A DNA stretch of 38,691 nt from an uncultured Chloroflexota bacterium. GTDB lineage: Bacteria > Chloroflexota > Chloroflexia > Chloroflexales > Chloroflexaceae. Made by a program: the position numbers and the translations under genes. Location of the stretch: NCBI GenBank assembly GCA_903915775.1, contig CAIWUD010000017.1, forward strand, positions 1 through 38,691. The letters are read 5' to 3'. Numbering within the stretch: the first letter of the stretch is position 1; every line of letters begins with the position of its first letter. The notes beneath the pieces were generated by a model. That model ran no database searches. It was not told the DNA's origin and was given only the letters and a program-made list of their open reading frames with translations. Of this stretch, positions 17,776-27,253 are shown in pieces.

Positions 17776-18992
17776 AGGCTCTCCAGTAGATAGTCCACCT
17801 CCTCAACCGTGTTGTAGTGTGCCAATCCGATGCGTACCATTCCGCCCAGCGGCTCGACACCCAGTCGCTCACTGAGGTTCAGGGCGTAGTAGTTGCCATC
17901 CCAGGCAAAGATGCCCCGTTCACCCAGTGCGGTCGCTACCTCCCGCGGCGTACGCCCGGCAAGGCGGAACGAGACCGTCGGTGTACGCTGTGCAACACGC
18001 TCTACTTCGCGGATGCCGTAGAAACTGAGGCCGGGGATGCTCAGTAGCCCCGTGATCAGACGCTCGCTCAGGGTCTGCTCGTAGCTCTTGATCATGCCCA
18101 TCGCCGCCTGCAGGTCGGTCCGGCGATCACCTGTTGGCTGTTGGCTCAGAGCGGCCAGGTAGTTCACCGCTGCCGTAACACCTGCCAGACCCTCATGGTT
18201 CTGGGTTCCCGTCATCCAACGATCCGGTACCTCATCTGAGGCTGGGCGCACCTTGTAGGGGCGTAGTCGCTCGAGATGCTCGGCTTTGCCGTAGATTACC
18301 CCCACGTGGGGGCCGAAGAATTTGTAGACGCTACATGCCAGGAAGTCACAGCCCAGGGCCTTGACATCGATCGGCCCATGGGGTGCGTAGTGGACCGCAT
18401 CGATAAACGAGAGGGCCCCCGCCTGACGCGCCAGTTCGACGACGCGGGCGACATCGTTGATCGTTCCGACCGCGTTTGAAGCGTAACCAACGGCAACAAG
18501 GCGCGTCCGCGAGCTGAGGTGCGCCTCCAGATCGGCCATGACGAGCGTACAATCTTCTACGTCGACGTCCACCTCACGGATGGTCACGCCGCGCTCGGCC
18601 AGGGCACGCCACGGAGCTACATTGGCATCGTGGTCGAGCCGTGTGACGATCACCTCATCGCCTGGACCCAACTCACGCCCGATCGCACGACTCAGCGCAA
18701 AGGTTAGGCTCGTCATGTTGGCCCCGAAGATTGTCTCGTGTGCGCTGCAACCAAGGAGATCCGCCATTGCAGCGTGGGCAGCCGCAATCACCTTATCAGT
18801 CCGCCGACTGGTCGTGAAGGCACCATGAGTATTGGCGTTACTGTGGGCAAGGTAGTCGCTGATCGCCGTGATCACTGGCGTAGGTACCTGTGTTCCACCC
18901 GGGGCATCGAAGAAGAGCGCCGGTCGCCCGGCGACCTCTTGGCTCAGGGCGGGGAAGAGCGGACGGATGGCGTGAGGGTTGAAATTTGACAT
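17757..18992 (-). CDS. Cysteine desulfurase-like aminotransferase class V protein
   Basis: PALFFDAPGGTQVPTPVITAISDYLAHSNANTHGAF...FLACSVYKFFGPHVGVIYGK (PLP-lysine region). Confidence 0.9.
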   Translation of the reverse strand: MSNFNPHAIRPLFPALSQEVAGRPALFFDAPGGTQVPTPVITAISDYLAHSNANTHGAFTTSRRTDKVIAAAHAAMADLLGCSAHETIFGANMTSLTFALSRAIGRELGPGDEVIVTRLDHDANVAPWRALAERGVTIREVDVDVEDCTLVMADLEAHLSSRTRLVAVGYASNAVGTINDVARVVELARQAGALSFIDAVHYAPHGPIDVKALGCDFLACSVYKFFGPHVGVIYGKAEHLERLRPYKVRPASDEVPDRWMTGTQNHEGLAGVTAAVNYLAALSQQPTGDRRTDLQAAMGMIKSYEQTLSERLITGLLSIPGLSFYGIREVERVAQRTPTVSFRLAGRTPREVATALGERGIFAWDGNYYALNLSERLGVEPLGGMVRIGLAHYNTVEEVDYLLESLAQIGR

Positions 18993-19009
18993 AACACTCC
19001 AATGTTCAG

Positions 19010-19117
19010 TGGGAGGGCTTCGCCCTGCACAAAAAACCTAACTTAGCCTTCGTACCGCCAGACAGTCAAGCTGGTACAGCCGAAGCTGAAACATGCCCAA
19101 GGCATGCTTCACATGGC
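19010..19117 (-). repeat. Dispersed intergenic hairpin repeat, copy B (inverted orientation)
   Basis: gggagggcttcgccctgcacaaaaaacctaacttagcc...gtcaagctggtacagccgaagctgaaacatgcccaaggcatgc. Confidence 0.7.
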
Positions 19118-19127
19118 CTACCCGCTC

Positions 19128-20039
19128 CTATTCTACTGTTCTTCGCAAAAGCTCATGCACCGGTTGAAAGTTCAGCTTTGCATAGCGCCCCAGCGCTTCT
19201 CTCCCTTCACGGGCGATAATGCTTTGTGCACTGTTACTCAGCAGTCGGAGGGCTGACGAGCCTTTGGGGAGTGCTGCACCGAGCCCCGCCACTGCCCCGA
19301 GCCGAACAAGCTCGGCCTGGAAGGATGCTGTGGCAAGGACCGAGGCCGCAGCAACGGCCATGCTGCTCGCTTCGGCGTGGTGGCGCTGGATCGGCCGTGG
19401 CAAACCAACCCGGAGAAAGGCACTATCGAGCCGTTCGGCACGCTGGGCAAACTGATCACAGACGATCGGTAGGGCTCCACTGCGCCCCACGAGTGCCGCC
19501 GCGGTCTCGGCGTAGAGCTCAGCCAAGAGCAGGTTGATATTCCGGAGCGCTGCGTAACGCTGGTTGTAGTGCTCTGGTACAAGGATCAGCAGTTCACGGG
19601 CCTCTGGGGCGACGATCTGCTCAATCGTTGCGGCGAGCCTGGGCAGTGTTGCCGCATCCAACTCCTTGCTATCACGCACTCCAGCCTGGCGGAGAGCCAA
19701 GGCTTGTGTGGGGGTCAGCGCAACTGCTGCCACCACCAGGGGTCCAAACCAGTCACCCTTCCCCGACTCATCCATGCCGATCTCAGGAACCGTTGGAGTT
19801 GGCGGCTGATCAACCGCCGCGCTGCGCTGCGTGCTCATGGCGGTAAGGGCGCGCCGGAGCGGCGTATCAGCCCCGCCGATCACCATCCGGCCATGCTTCG
19901 GATAGAAGTCGAGGGTCGCCTCAGCGGCTCCATCGCTCACAATGAGCTGTATCCCATAGGCAATGACCTTCCCAGGACGCCACTGCCAGCCCCGCTCGGT
20001 CATTGCACGTTTCATCTCTGCCAGACGTCGATCATCCAT
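19128..20039 (-). CDS. rnhC: Ribonuclease HIII
   Basis: EIGMDESGKGDWFGPLVVAAVAL...VRDSKEL; N-terminal substrate-binding domain present. Confidence 0.93.
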   Translation of the reverse strand: MDDRRLAEMKRAMTERGWQWRPGKVIAYGIQLIVSDGAAEATLDFYPKHGRMVIGGADTPLRRALTAMSTQRSAAVDQPPTPTVPEIGMDESGKGDWFGPLVVAAVALTPTQALALRQAGVRDSKELDAATLPRLAATIEQIVAPEARELLILVPEHYNQRYAALRNINLLLAELYAETAAALVGRSGALPIVCDQFAQRAERLDSAFLRVGLPRPIQRHHAEASSMAVAAASVLATASFQAELVRLGAVAGLGAALPKGSSALRLLSNSAQSIIAREGREALGRYAKLNFQPVHELLRRTVE

Positions 20040-20107
20040 AGCTCATCTGCTCCCTTTTTGGACAGAAGATCCATCCAGAGGTTCCCACATTTTGTGCGCC
20101 TTGTATC

Positions 20108-20136
20108 TTGTACTCACCAGTGATTTTGTTTACTAT
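20108..20136 (+). promoter_or_regulatory. Candidate promoter for the amt leader
   Basis: TTGTAC (20108-20113), 17-bp spacer, TACTAT (20131-20136). Confidence 0.45.
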
Positions 20137-20373
20137 ACACCCATCAGCAAGCACTTCTGTCGATACTGGTGTGGGCCAAACGGGGCCATACTGCAAGGGG
20201 GTGAAACGAGGTTCGCTGCCCGCCCTGCGACGTCGCAGTAACGGGGGTGAGCTACTTCAGTGTAAGAGGTGCGCATCACGACAACCTTCAGCACGACTCA
20301 CCAACTCAACGAGTAGATCACGGTAACGTCACCATCCCGCTCTGTCCTGTCGCAACATACCTCGGCAATGCTG

Positions 20374-20410
20374 CCCACTGCTACCACGAGTTGGTAGGAG
20401 TGGGTTTTTT
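20374..20410 (+). terminator. Intrinsic terminator/attenuator in the amt leader
   Basis: CCCACT-g-CTACCA-cgagt-TGGTAG-g-AGTGGG-TTTTTT; 12 bp of stem with a single internal mismatch followed by T6, 43 nt upstream of amt. Confidence 0.7.
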
Positions 20411-20452
20411 GCGCCCTGCTCACCCTCGTATTGAAAAGAAAGCGAGCCTTGC

Positions 20453-21682
20453 TTGGATTCAATCAACGGTGCCGATACCATCTGGGTTTTGGTCTCATCT
20501 GCCCTTGTCATGCTGATGACCCCTGCCCTCGGCTTCTTCTACGGTGGCCTCGTTCGTCAGAAGAACGCCCTCTCGACCATCATGCACAGCTTTTTCATGC
20601 TGGCGTTTGTCAGTGTACTCTGGGCAGTTGTCGGCTATAGTCTCGCCTTTGGCCCTTCCATAGGTGGCTTTATCGGTAGCCTGGCCTACGTCGGTCTCTC
20701 GGGTGTCGGCCTTGAGCCCAACACCGACTATGCTGCAACCATCCCACACCAGGCCTTCATGGTCTTCCAGATGATGTTCGCGGTCATCACTCCCGCCCTC
20801 ATTTCTGGCGCCTTTGCCGAGCGGAAGCGCTTCAAGGCCTTCATCATCTTCTCCGGCCTCTGGCTCCTACTCGTCTACGCCCCGGTGGCCCACTGGGTCT
20901 GGGCTGTCGGTGGATGGATCCGCAATCTGGGTGCGCTCGACTTTGCTGGTGGTACGGTCGTACATATCACCTCGGGCATCTCGGCTCTGGTCTGCGCCCT
21001 GATGCTGGGCAAACGGGCCGGTTATGGCTCTGAGCCAATGGAGCCCCACAACGTCACGCACACTATTTTGGGCACCGCTCTGCTCTGGTTCGGTTGGTTC
21101 GGCTTCAACGCCGGTAGCTCATTGGGCGCTGGTACTCTGGCGGTCTCCGCCTTCGTGAATACCCACCTTGCTGCGGCGATGGCTGCCCTCGCCTGGATGA
21201 CGGCGAGCTGGATTCGCCACAAGCGTCCCAGTGTGCTTGGTGCAGCGGTCGGTGCGGTCGCCGGGCTGGTGGGGATCACCCCTGCCGCAGGTTTCGTCAC
21301 CCCGATGGCAGCCATCATCATCGGCTTCCTGGTTGGTATCGGCTGCTTCTTCGCCGTCGAACTTCTGGTTCGCGGTCGTGTTGATGACGCTCTTGATGTC
21401 TTCGGTGTCCACGGCGTCGGTGGCATCATTGGTGCACTGGCAACTGGTATCTTCGCGACGAAGGCGGTCAACGCAGCTGGAAATGATGGCCTGCTCTACG
21501 GTAACCCTGGTCTGCTTGTTACTCAGTTCATCGCCGTTGCGGTTGTGGCAGCTTATGCTGCAGCTGTTACCTTCGTTCTCCTCAAGGTGATCAATCTGGT
21601 GGTGAGCATTCGTGTCTCTCCTGAGGAGGAGAAGCAAGGGTTGGATGCTAGCCAGCACGGCGAGACCGCTTACCAACTCTAG
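20453..21682 (+). CDS. amt: Ammonium transporter (Amt family); start codon uncertain (TTG)
   Basis: GADTIWVLVSSALVMLMTPALGFFYGGLVRQKNALSTIMHSF...DVFGVHGVGGIIGALATGIFA. Confidence 0.95.
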   Translation: MDSINGADTIWVLVSSALVMLMTPALGFFYGGLVRQKNALSTIMHSFFMLAFVSVLWAVVGYSLAFGPSIGGFIGSLAYVGLSGVGLEPNTDYAATIPHQAFMVFQMMFAVITPALISGAFAERKRFKAFIIFSGLWLLLVYAPVAHWVWAVGGWIRNLGALDFAGGTVVHITSGISALVCALMLGKRAGYGSEPMEPHNVTHTILGTALLWFGWFGFNAGSSLGAGTLAVSAFVNTHLAAAMAALAWMTASWIRHKRPSVLGAAVGAVAGLVGITPAAGFVTPMAAIIIGFLVGIGCFFAVELLVRGRVDDALDVFGVHGVGGIIGALATGIFATKAVNAAGNDGLLYGNPGLLVTQFIAVAVVAAYAAAVTFVLLKVINLVVSIRVSPEEEKQGLDASQHGETAYQL

Positions 21683-21746
21683 GAACGAAGTGCGTATCCT
21701 CTGTTACGTTGTCAACCCCTCATCTGTACAAAAAAGGAGTATTCCA

Positions 21747-21824
21747 ATGGAAATCGTAGTTGCTGTCGTGATGTTTGCCGCTATCATCGCTACCTGGTTC
21801 ATACTTCCGAATTCGTCACGCTAG
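21747..21824 (+). CDS. Small hydrophobic 25-aa ORF downstream of amt
   Basis: MEIVVAVVMFAAIIATWFILPNSSR preceded by AAAAAAGGAG; single predicted TM helix. Confidence 0.5.
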   Translation: MEIVVAVVMFAAIIATWFILPNSSR

Positions 21825-21837
21825 GGTACGTTTCGAT

Positions 21838-21876
21838 CCCACCCCCACCTTACCAAAGGTGGGGGTGGTTTTTTTT
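21838..21876 (+). terminator. Rho-independent terminator for the amt transcript
   Basis: CCCACCCCCACCTT-acc-AAAGGTGGGGGTGG followed by TTTTTTTT. Confidence 0.9.
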
Positions 21877-21943
21877 GTGCCGAGCGTTGCCTGCCACACC
21901 TCTTGGAAGTAGGCTGGGTTGTTTTGTGTGGGCCAAAAGCAAA

Positions 21944-21972
21944 GGGGCGAGGGTCATCACGACCCTCGCCCC
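21944..21972. terminator. Hairpin in the convergent amt/glnA interval
   Basis: GGGGCGAGGGTC-atcac-GACCCTCGCCCC perfect 12-bp stem. Confidence 0.55.
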
Positions 21973-22015
21973 TGTACTATGCTGCTCGAGCGCTAAGCCC
22001 CCCAGCACATACGTA

Positions 22016-22155
22016 CCTTAGGCACGCTTCAGTTTCGGCTGCGCCGGCTTGACACGCTGGCGGCACCAGGGCTGGGTTGGTTGTTTTTGTGGGGGGCTTC
22101 GCCCTCCACACCTCCCGGAAGCGTGTCAAGCTGGTTTGAAACATGCCTTAGGCAT
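22016..22155 (+). repeat. Dispersed MITE-like hairpin repeat, copy D
   Basis: ~140 bp bounded by cCTTAGGC..., with gcttgacacgctgg / gaagcgtgtcaagc arms; near-identical to 29794-29934. Confidence 0.88.
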
Positions 22156-23569
22156 CATAGTACATCATGAACTCGTAGGGGTGCGGGCGAAGCGCAATCG
22201 AGACGGCCTCTTTGCGCTTGGCGTCCACAAAGGCCTCGATCAAGTCAGGTGTGAAGACGCCACCCTTGAGCAGGAAGTCGTTGTCCGCCTCGAGTGCGTC
22301 AAGAGCCTCGGTGAGCGAACCGGGTGTACCGCGAATCTCCCCCTTCTCCTCTGGCGTCAGTTCGTAGATATCGACATCGAGGGGCGGCGGCGGTGCGATG
22401 CGGTTCTGGATACCGTCGAGACCGGCCATCAGCATCGCTGCGAAGGCCAGGTAGGGGTTCGCCATCGGATCGGGGGCGCGGAACTCGATACGGCGCGACT
22501 TCGGCGACGACGAGTAGGTCGGGATACGGATCGCTGCAGAGCGGTTGCGCTGTGAGTAGACCAGGTTGATCGGCGCCTCAAAGCCGGGCACCAGACGTCG
22601 GTAGCTGTTGGTGGTTGGAGCACAGAGGCCGAGGAGCGCGGGAGCGTGCTTGAGGATGCCACCGATGTAGTACTGAGCCGTCTTCGAGAGCAACGCGTAC
22701 TGGGTCTCATCAAAGAAGAGCGGATCGCCATCCTTCCAGATGCTCTGGTGGCAGTGCATACCGGAGCCGTTATCACCGAAGAGCGGCTTGGGCATGAAGG
22801 TGGCACTCAGCCCATGGGCACGTGCAACCTGGCGTACAATGTACTTGTACTTCTGCAGCTTGTCGGCCATGCTGAGCAGCGAGTCGAACTTCATGTCGAT
22901 CTCGCACTGGCCAGCTGTGGCAACCTCGTGGTGGTGGAGCTCGATGTCGATGCCGACATCGGCCATTTTCAGGATCATCTCCGAGCGAATATCCTGCAGC
23001 GTATCAGTTGGTGGTACTGGGAAGTAGCCCTCTTTGTGACGGATGCGGTAGCCCTTGTTGCCACCAGGCACTTCAGCACCGGTATTCCAGACCGCCTCGG
23101 GGCTATCGACAAAGTAGTAGCCGTGGTTGGCACCCTGGCTGAAGCGTACGTCGCTGAAGAGGAAGAACTCGGCCTCTGGCCCGAAGTAAGCAGTATCAGC
23201 AATACCCGTACTCTTTAGGTAGGCCTCTGCCTTCTTCGCCACGTTGCGTGGATCGCGTGAGTAGGGCCGGCGCTCGAGTGGGTCGATAATATCACAGGTG
23301 ATGACCAGGGTTGGCACCTTGAGGGTCGGATCGACGAAGGCGGTTGCCGGATCAGGCAACATGAGCATATCGCTCTCGTTGATGACCTGGAACCCCTTGA
23401 TCGACGATCCATCAAAGCCCAGCCCCTCACTGATCATGTCTTCGGTCAGACGCGAAGCTGGCAACGAGTAGTGCTGCCATCCACCGAAGAGATCGGTGAA
23501 ACGGGTGTCGACAATCTGGATACCCTCATCCTTAATTAGCTTGATGACATCCTGTGCGGTCTTGCTCAT
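22148..23569 (-). CDS. glnA: Glutamine synthetase type I
   Basis: [23 protein letters not shown]...[12 protein letters not shown]...[18 protein letters not shown]...[10 protein letters not shown]. Confidence 0.97.
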   Translation of the reverse strand: MSKTAQDVIKLIKDEGIQIVDTRFTDLFGGWQHYSLPASRLTEDMISEGLGFDGSSIKGFQVINESDMLMLPDPATAFVDPTLKVPTLVITCDIIDPLERRPYSRDPRNVAKKAEAYLKSTGIADTAYFGPEAEFFLFSDVRFSQGANHGYYFVDSPEAVWNTGAEVPGGNKGYRIRHKEGYFPVPPTDTLQDIRSEMILKMADVGIDIELHHHEVATAGQCEIDMKFDSLLSMADKLQKYKYIVRQVARAHGLSATFMPKPLFGDNGSGMHCHQSIWKDGDPLFFDETQYALLSKTAQYYIGGILKHAPALLGLCAPTTNSYRRLVPGFEAPINLVYSQRNRSAAIRIPTYSSSPKSRRIEFRAPDPMANPYLAFAAMLMAGLDGIQNRIAPPPPLDVDIYELTPEEKGEIRGTPGSLTEALDALEADNDFLLKGGVFTPDLIEAFVDAKRKEAVSIALRPHPYEFMMYYDA

Positions 23570-23608
23570 CGGACTCTACTCCTTACTCTCTGCGCCTCAA
23601 CACAATAG

Positions 23609-23637
23609 ACCGCCGCGACATACAGGGTCGCGGCGGT
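23609..23637 (-). promoter_or_regulatory. Strong hairpin in the glnA 5' region
   Basis: ACCGCCGCGAC-atacagg-GTCGCGGCGGT: perfect 11-bp stem, 7-nt loop, ~40 nt upstream of the glnA start. Confidence 0.5.
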
Positions 23638-23890
23638 GCGGGTACAATGTAGTGGTTCAACGTATCGGTATCTGGTCGCGTCGCGCTGCTCTTTGACAGA
23701 GCGGGTAGGCCTATTTGCTTGTCGGCTTGGGGCCTGGACTACTCTCAACGATTGGCATCGTCGCACTATCGAGAGCTGCAGCGTCGGACTGTATGATATC
23801 GTCTGTTTTTCCGTCTTCTATCATAAAGCACTCAAGCAGGCTCGGCTACGGTGAGAGTGTACAATCTCACAAGGATCAGGTTTGGATGAA

Positions 23891-26050
23891 ATGACTATGT
23901 ATCAACGCTTTACCCTCCTCTGGCTCCTCTGTTTTAGCTTGGGCGCCTGTATACCGGCCGTACCTCCTGATAGACCGCCCCCCCACAATCTGGTCGAGCC
24001 GTTTTTGGGGGCATGGCGTGGTGCCGCCGAAGAGCTTGGAGCGCCACGTACGCCGCCCATCTGGGTTGATGATTTTCAGGTTCAGTTCTTTGCACGCCAC
24101 CTGATCCGTGCCGTTGATAGCCGCCGTGCAGTCGTTGAACCACTGGCTCCCGATTGGGAGTCGAGCTATCCTAGCGATCTGCTCAACCGGCCCGTATCGC
24201 CGCTGCGAGCCTCTTTGGCCCCTACCGATAGGGCTCACGTGCTGGTGGCACCACTTGAGCAGATGAGTATTGTCGTACGTATCCCCGGCTACAGCGGCCC
24301 TGCAGAGTTGCATCTCTACGACGTGGCACTGCGTCTGACTGGCAGCAGTTCCTTTGAGGTTGTTGATGGGTTAGCCACAGTCACCGCCGTTGCCCGGGGT
24401 CGCCTAGGTCCTCAGTGGGCCATGGCGCTGGTTGATGATCAGTTGGCCGGTGTACGCCAGGCGCTCTTCACCCTCGATGCCCAGACGCTCCTGCAGACCG
24501 GTGACGCCGAGCTCGATCCACTCTACCCGCGCCTACAGGCGCTGATGAATCAAGCTGCAATCAGTTACCAACTCAATGGGCGTACTATTCGCGGCTACCG
24601 ATCCCCCGATAATCCGCTGCTCTGGCTACGTGACCATGTCTACCAGGGGCGTGGCTTCCGCTATTTCGAGAATGATCTTACCTCAGCTCTCGACGCGTTT
24701 CGAGACGCGCAACTCCCCGATGGGAGTCTGCCTGATGTCCTCGACTATCCTGAACGTTTTGTTACTGCCTTCCGTAAAGAGGTTGAGTCTGACCTGGAGT
24801 TTCTCTATGTCCAGGGGGTCTATGAGGCGTGGCAGGCAACTGGTGACGATAACTGGCTTCAGAGCCACCTTGCATCGATGCGGCGCGCCCTCTCTTACAT
24901 CACCAGTGATCCGTTGCGCTGGGATGCCACCCGCGGGTTAGTACGCCGCCCCTACACGATCGACATGTGGGATTTCTCCTACGGTCCCACGACGATCAGC
25001 CCTGATGGTAAGCCGGCACCGCGCCACTGGATCGACGCGGATACGATCTGGGGTACGTTTCATGGTGATAATACTGGTCTGGCCTACGCCCTTGAACTCA
25101 TGGCACGCATCGAAACAGAGCTAGGGGAGCCAGATCGTGCTACCGTATGGCGCGAGCAACGGCGTGTACTCATTGCTCGGCTCAACCAACTCAGCTGGAA
25201 TGGCTCCTTCTTCACCCACTTCGTCCCTGAGGATCCCAACGTTCGTCCTGCCAGTGTGGATCCCCTGAGTCAACTCAGCCTCTCGAATGCCTACGCCCTC
25301 AATCGTGAACTACTCGATCTGCGCCAGGGTCGGGCTATCGTCGAAGCATACTACGCTCGGCGCGCCTTCGATCGCGCATTTGCTGAATGGTACGCGATCG
25401 ACCCTCCCTTCCCCCCGGGTAGCTTCGGGATGGCAGGAGGTAAAGGGGAGAATCCGGGGGAGTATACGAATGGTGGCATCATGCCCCTCGTTGGCGGCGA
25501 GCTTGCACGTGGCGCCTTCCGCTTTGGTGCCGAATCCTACGGTTTTGATATTCTGCGCCGCTACGCCGCCCTTACCCGTCTTACCGGTGCCAGTTACCTC
25601 TGGTACTATCCCGATGGCCGTCCGGGCATCCAGGGGCCAAATACCATACCCACGGATGGTTGGGGCGCTGGCGCAATGATTGGAGCCCTGCTTGAGGGTG
25701 CCGCTGGCTTCAGTGGCTATGGGAGCCGTTTTGCTGAACTGCAACTCTCGCCCCGCTGGTCGGCAGAAGCGGGCTTTCGCGAAGTGCGTGCAACCGTGCG
25801 TTACGCCGCTTCCGATGGCTATGCGGCCTACCTCTGGCGCCGTGAGTCCAACGCGCTGCGCCTGAGTCTCACCAGTAGTGCAGCGGAGACGACGTTGCGC
25901 ATGCTCCTCCCCGCAGAGGCCGTTGCACAACCACTCCAGGTGACCCTTGATGGTAAGTCGGTGCCTGCCCGGGTTGAACTGTTATTAAACTCATCCTACC
26001 TGCTGCTTACCCTGCCCGGTGGTGATGCTGAACTCGTCGTGAGTTGGTAG
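23891..26050 (+). CDS. Lipoprotein with six-hairpin (alpha/alpha)6-type glycosidase-like domain
   Basis: Lipobox LLWLLCFSLGAC; GYRSPDNPLLWLRDHVYQGRGFRYF, HGDNTGLAYALELMARIETELG, YTNGGIMPLVGGELARGAFRFG typical of toroid glycosidases. Confidence 0.75.
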   Translation: MTMYQRFTLLWLLCFSLGACIPAVPPDRPPPHNLVEPFLGAWRGAAEELGAPRTPPIWVDDFQVQFFARHLIRAVDSRRAVVEPLAPDWESSYPSDLLNRPVSPLRASLAPTDRAHVLVAPLEQMSIVVRIPGYSGPAELHLYDVALRLTGSSSFEVVDGLATVTAVARGRLGPQWAMALVDDQLAGVRQALFTLDAQTLLQTGDAELDPLYPRLQALMNQAAISYQLNGRTIRGYRSPDNPLLWLRDHVYQGRGFRYFENDLTSALDAFRDAQLPDGSLPDVLDYPERFVTAFRKEVESDLEFLYVQGVYEAWQATGDDNWLQSHLASMRRALSYITSDPLRWDATRGLVRRPYTIDMWDFSYGPTTISPDGKPAPRHWIDADTIWGTFHGDNTGLAYALELMARIETELGEPDRATVWREQRRVLIARLNQLSWNGSFFTHFVPEDPNVRPASVDPLSQLSLSNAYALNRELLDLRQGRAIVEAYYARRAFDRAFAEWYAIDPPFPPGSFGMAGGKGENPGEYTNGGIMPLVGGELARGAFRFGAESYGFDILRRYAALTRLTGASYLWYYPDGRPGIQGPNTIPTDGWGAGAMIGALLEGAAGFSGYGSRFAELQLSPRWSAEAGFREVRATVRYAASDGYAAYLWRRESNALRLSLTSSAAETTLRMLLPAEAVAQPLQVTLDGKSVPARVELLLNSSYLLLTLPGGDAELVVSW

Positions 26051-26124
26051 TGGATGGCTCTGGGATCACCGAGCGCCTGCTCGGTCTCCTCGGGAACTGG
26101 TCACATCGTGTACAATGGAGCCCT

Positions 26125-27195
26125 ATGCAGACAATTCCCCTCCTTCAGATTGGCCTCGGCGGCGTTGGCCGCGAGTTGGTACGCCAGATCCTCGCAACTG
26201 AAGCGCCCCTTGCCCGGCGCTACGGTTTTCGTCTCGCCCACGTGGCTCTCGCTGATACGACCGGTCTGCTCTCTGCAGCCGATGGTCTGGACCGTGCTGC
26301 CCTTGAGGCAATCCTGGTAGCGAAGGAGCATGGTCAATCAATCACCACGCTCCCGGGCTCTACGACGGGCTCTTCTTGGGAGGCCTTCCCCCTTGAGCAA
26401 CGGGCCATCTTCGTCGATGTAAGTGCTGCCCCCGGCCATGAGGTACCCCTGGCGGCACGGATTGCAGCAGGTTGTCGGGTTGTCCTAGCGAACAAACGCC
26501 CCCTCAGTACGAGCATGGCCGCTTTTACTGCCCTTACGGCGCATGGCGCAACGCGCTACGAGGCCACCGTAGGTGCCGGTCTCCCGGTCATTGCCACCCT
26601 GCAGAGCCTGATCGATAGTGGCGATACCATTATCCGTATTGAGGCTGCGATGAGTGGTACCCTCGGCTACCTCTGCACTGAGCTTGAGGCTGGGAAACCA
26701 CTCTCGGTTGCGCTACGTGCCGCCCATGCCCTTGGCTATACCGAGCCTGACCCGCGGGATGATCTGAGTGGTGCCGATGTGGCTCGTAAGGCGCTTATTC
26801 TGGCACGTACTAGCGGCCTAAACTGGGAGCCTGAGGCGGTTACTGCTGAGGCCTGGTTCCCACCCGAGCTTGCCAGTGTACACCGAGACGAATTCATGGC
26901 TCGCGCCGAAGAGCTCGATGCACCGCTGGCAGCACGCGTTGCTGAGGCACGTGCCGCAGGGGGCGCTCTGCGCTACGTTGCTACCCTAACCCCTACTGGG
27001 GCGAGTGTGGCGCTACGAGTCGTTCCTGCGGATCATCCCCTTGCAACACTCCGTGGGCCTGACAACCTCTTCAGCTTTACCAGCGCACGCTACGCAGAGC
27101 GCCCGCTGGTCGTGCGTGGCCCTGGTGCTGGTCAGCCGGTGACCGCCGCCGGTGTGCTCGCCGACATCATCGCCACGGCACGTGAACGCTGGTAG
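26125..27195 (+). CDS. Homoserine dehydrogenase
   Basis: IPLLQIGLGGVGRELVRQIL; VLANKRPLS; RYEATVGAGLPVIATLQSLIDSGDTIIRIEAAMSGTLGYL; GYTEPDPRDDLSGADVARKALIL. Confidence 0.93.
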   Translation: MQTIPLLQIGLGGVGRELVRQILATEAPLARRYGFRLAHVALADTTGLLSAADGLDRAALEAILVAKEHGQSITTLPGSTTGSSWEAFPLEQRAIFVDVSAAPGHEVPLAARIAAGCRVVLANKRPLSTSMAAFTALTAHGATRYEATVGAGLPVIATLQSLIDSGDTIIRIEAAMSGTLGYLCTELEAGKPLSVALRAAHALGYTEPDPRDDLSGADVARKALILARTSGLNWEPEAVTAEAWFPPELASVHRDEFMARAEELDAPLAARVAEARAAGGALRYVATLTPTGASVALRVVPADHPLATLRGPDNLFSFTSARYAERPLVVRGPGAGQPVTAAGVLADIIATARERW

Positions 27196-27253
27196 GCATA
27201 ATATGGGGGGTGTAGAGCGCTTTGTTCTCCATACCCCCTGAATGTTTTCCTGC

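Noticed and set aside
25310-25930. 206-aa minus-strand ORF
   Set aside because: Antisense to the lipoprotein glycosidase; no domain resemblance.
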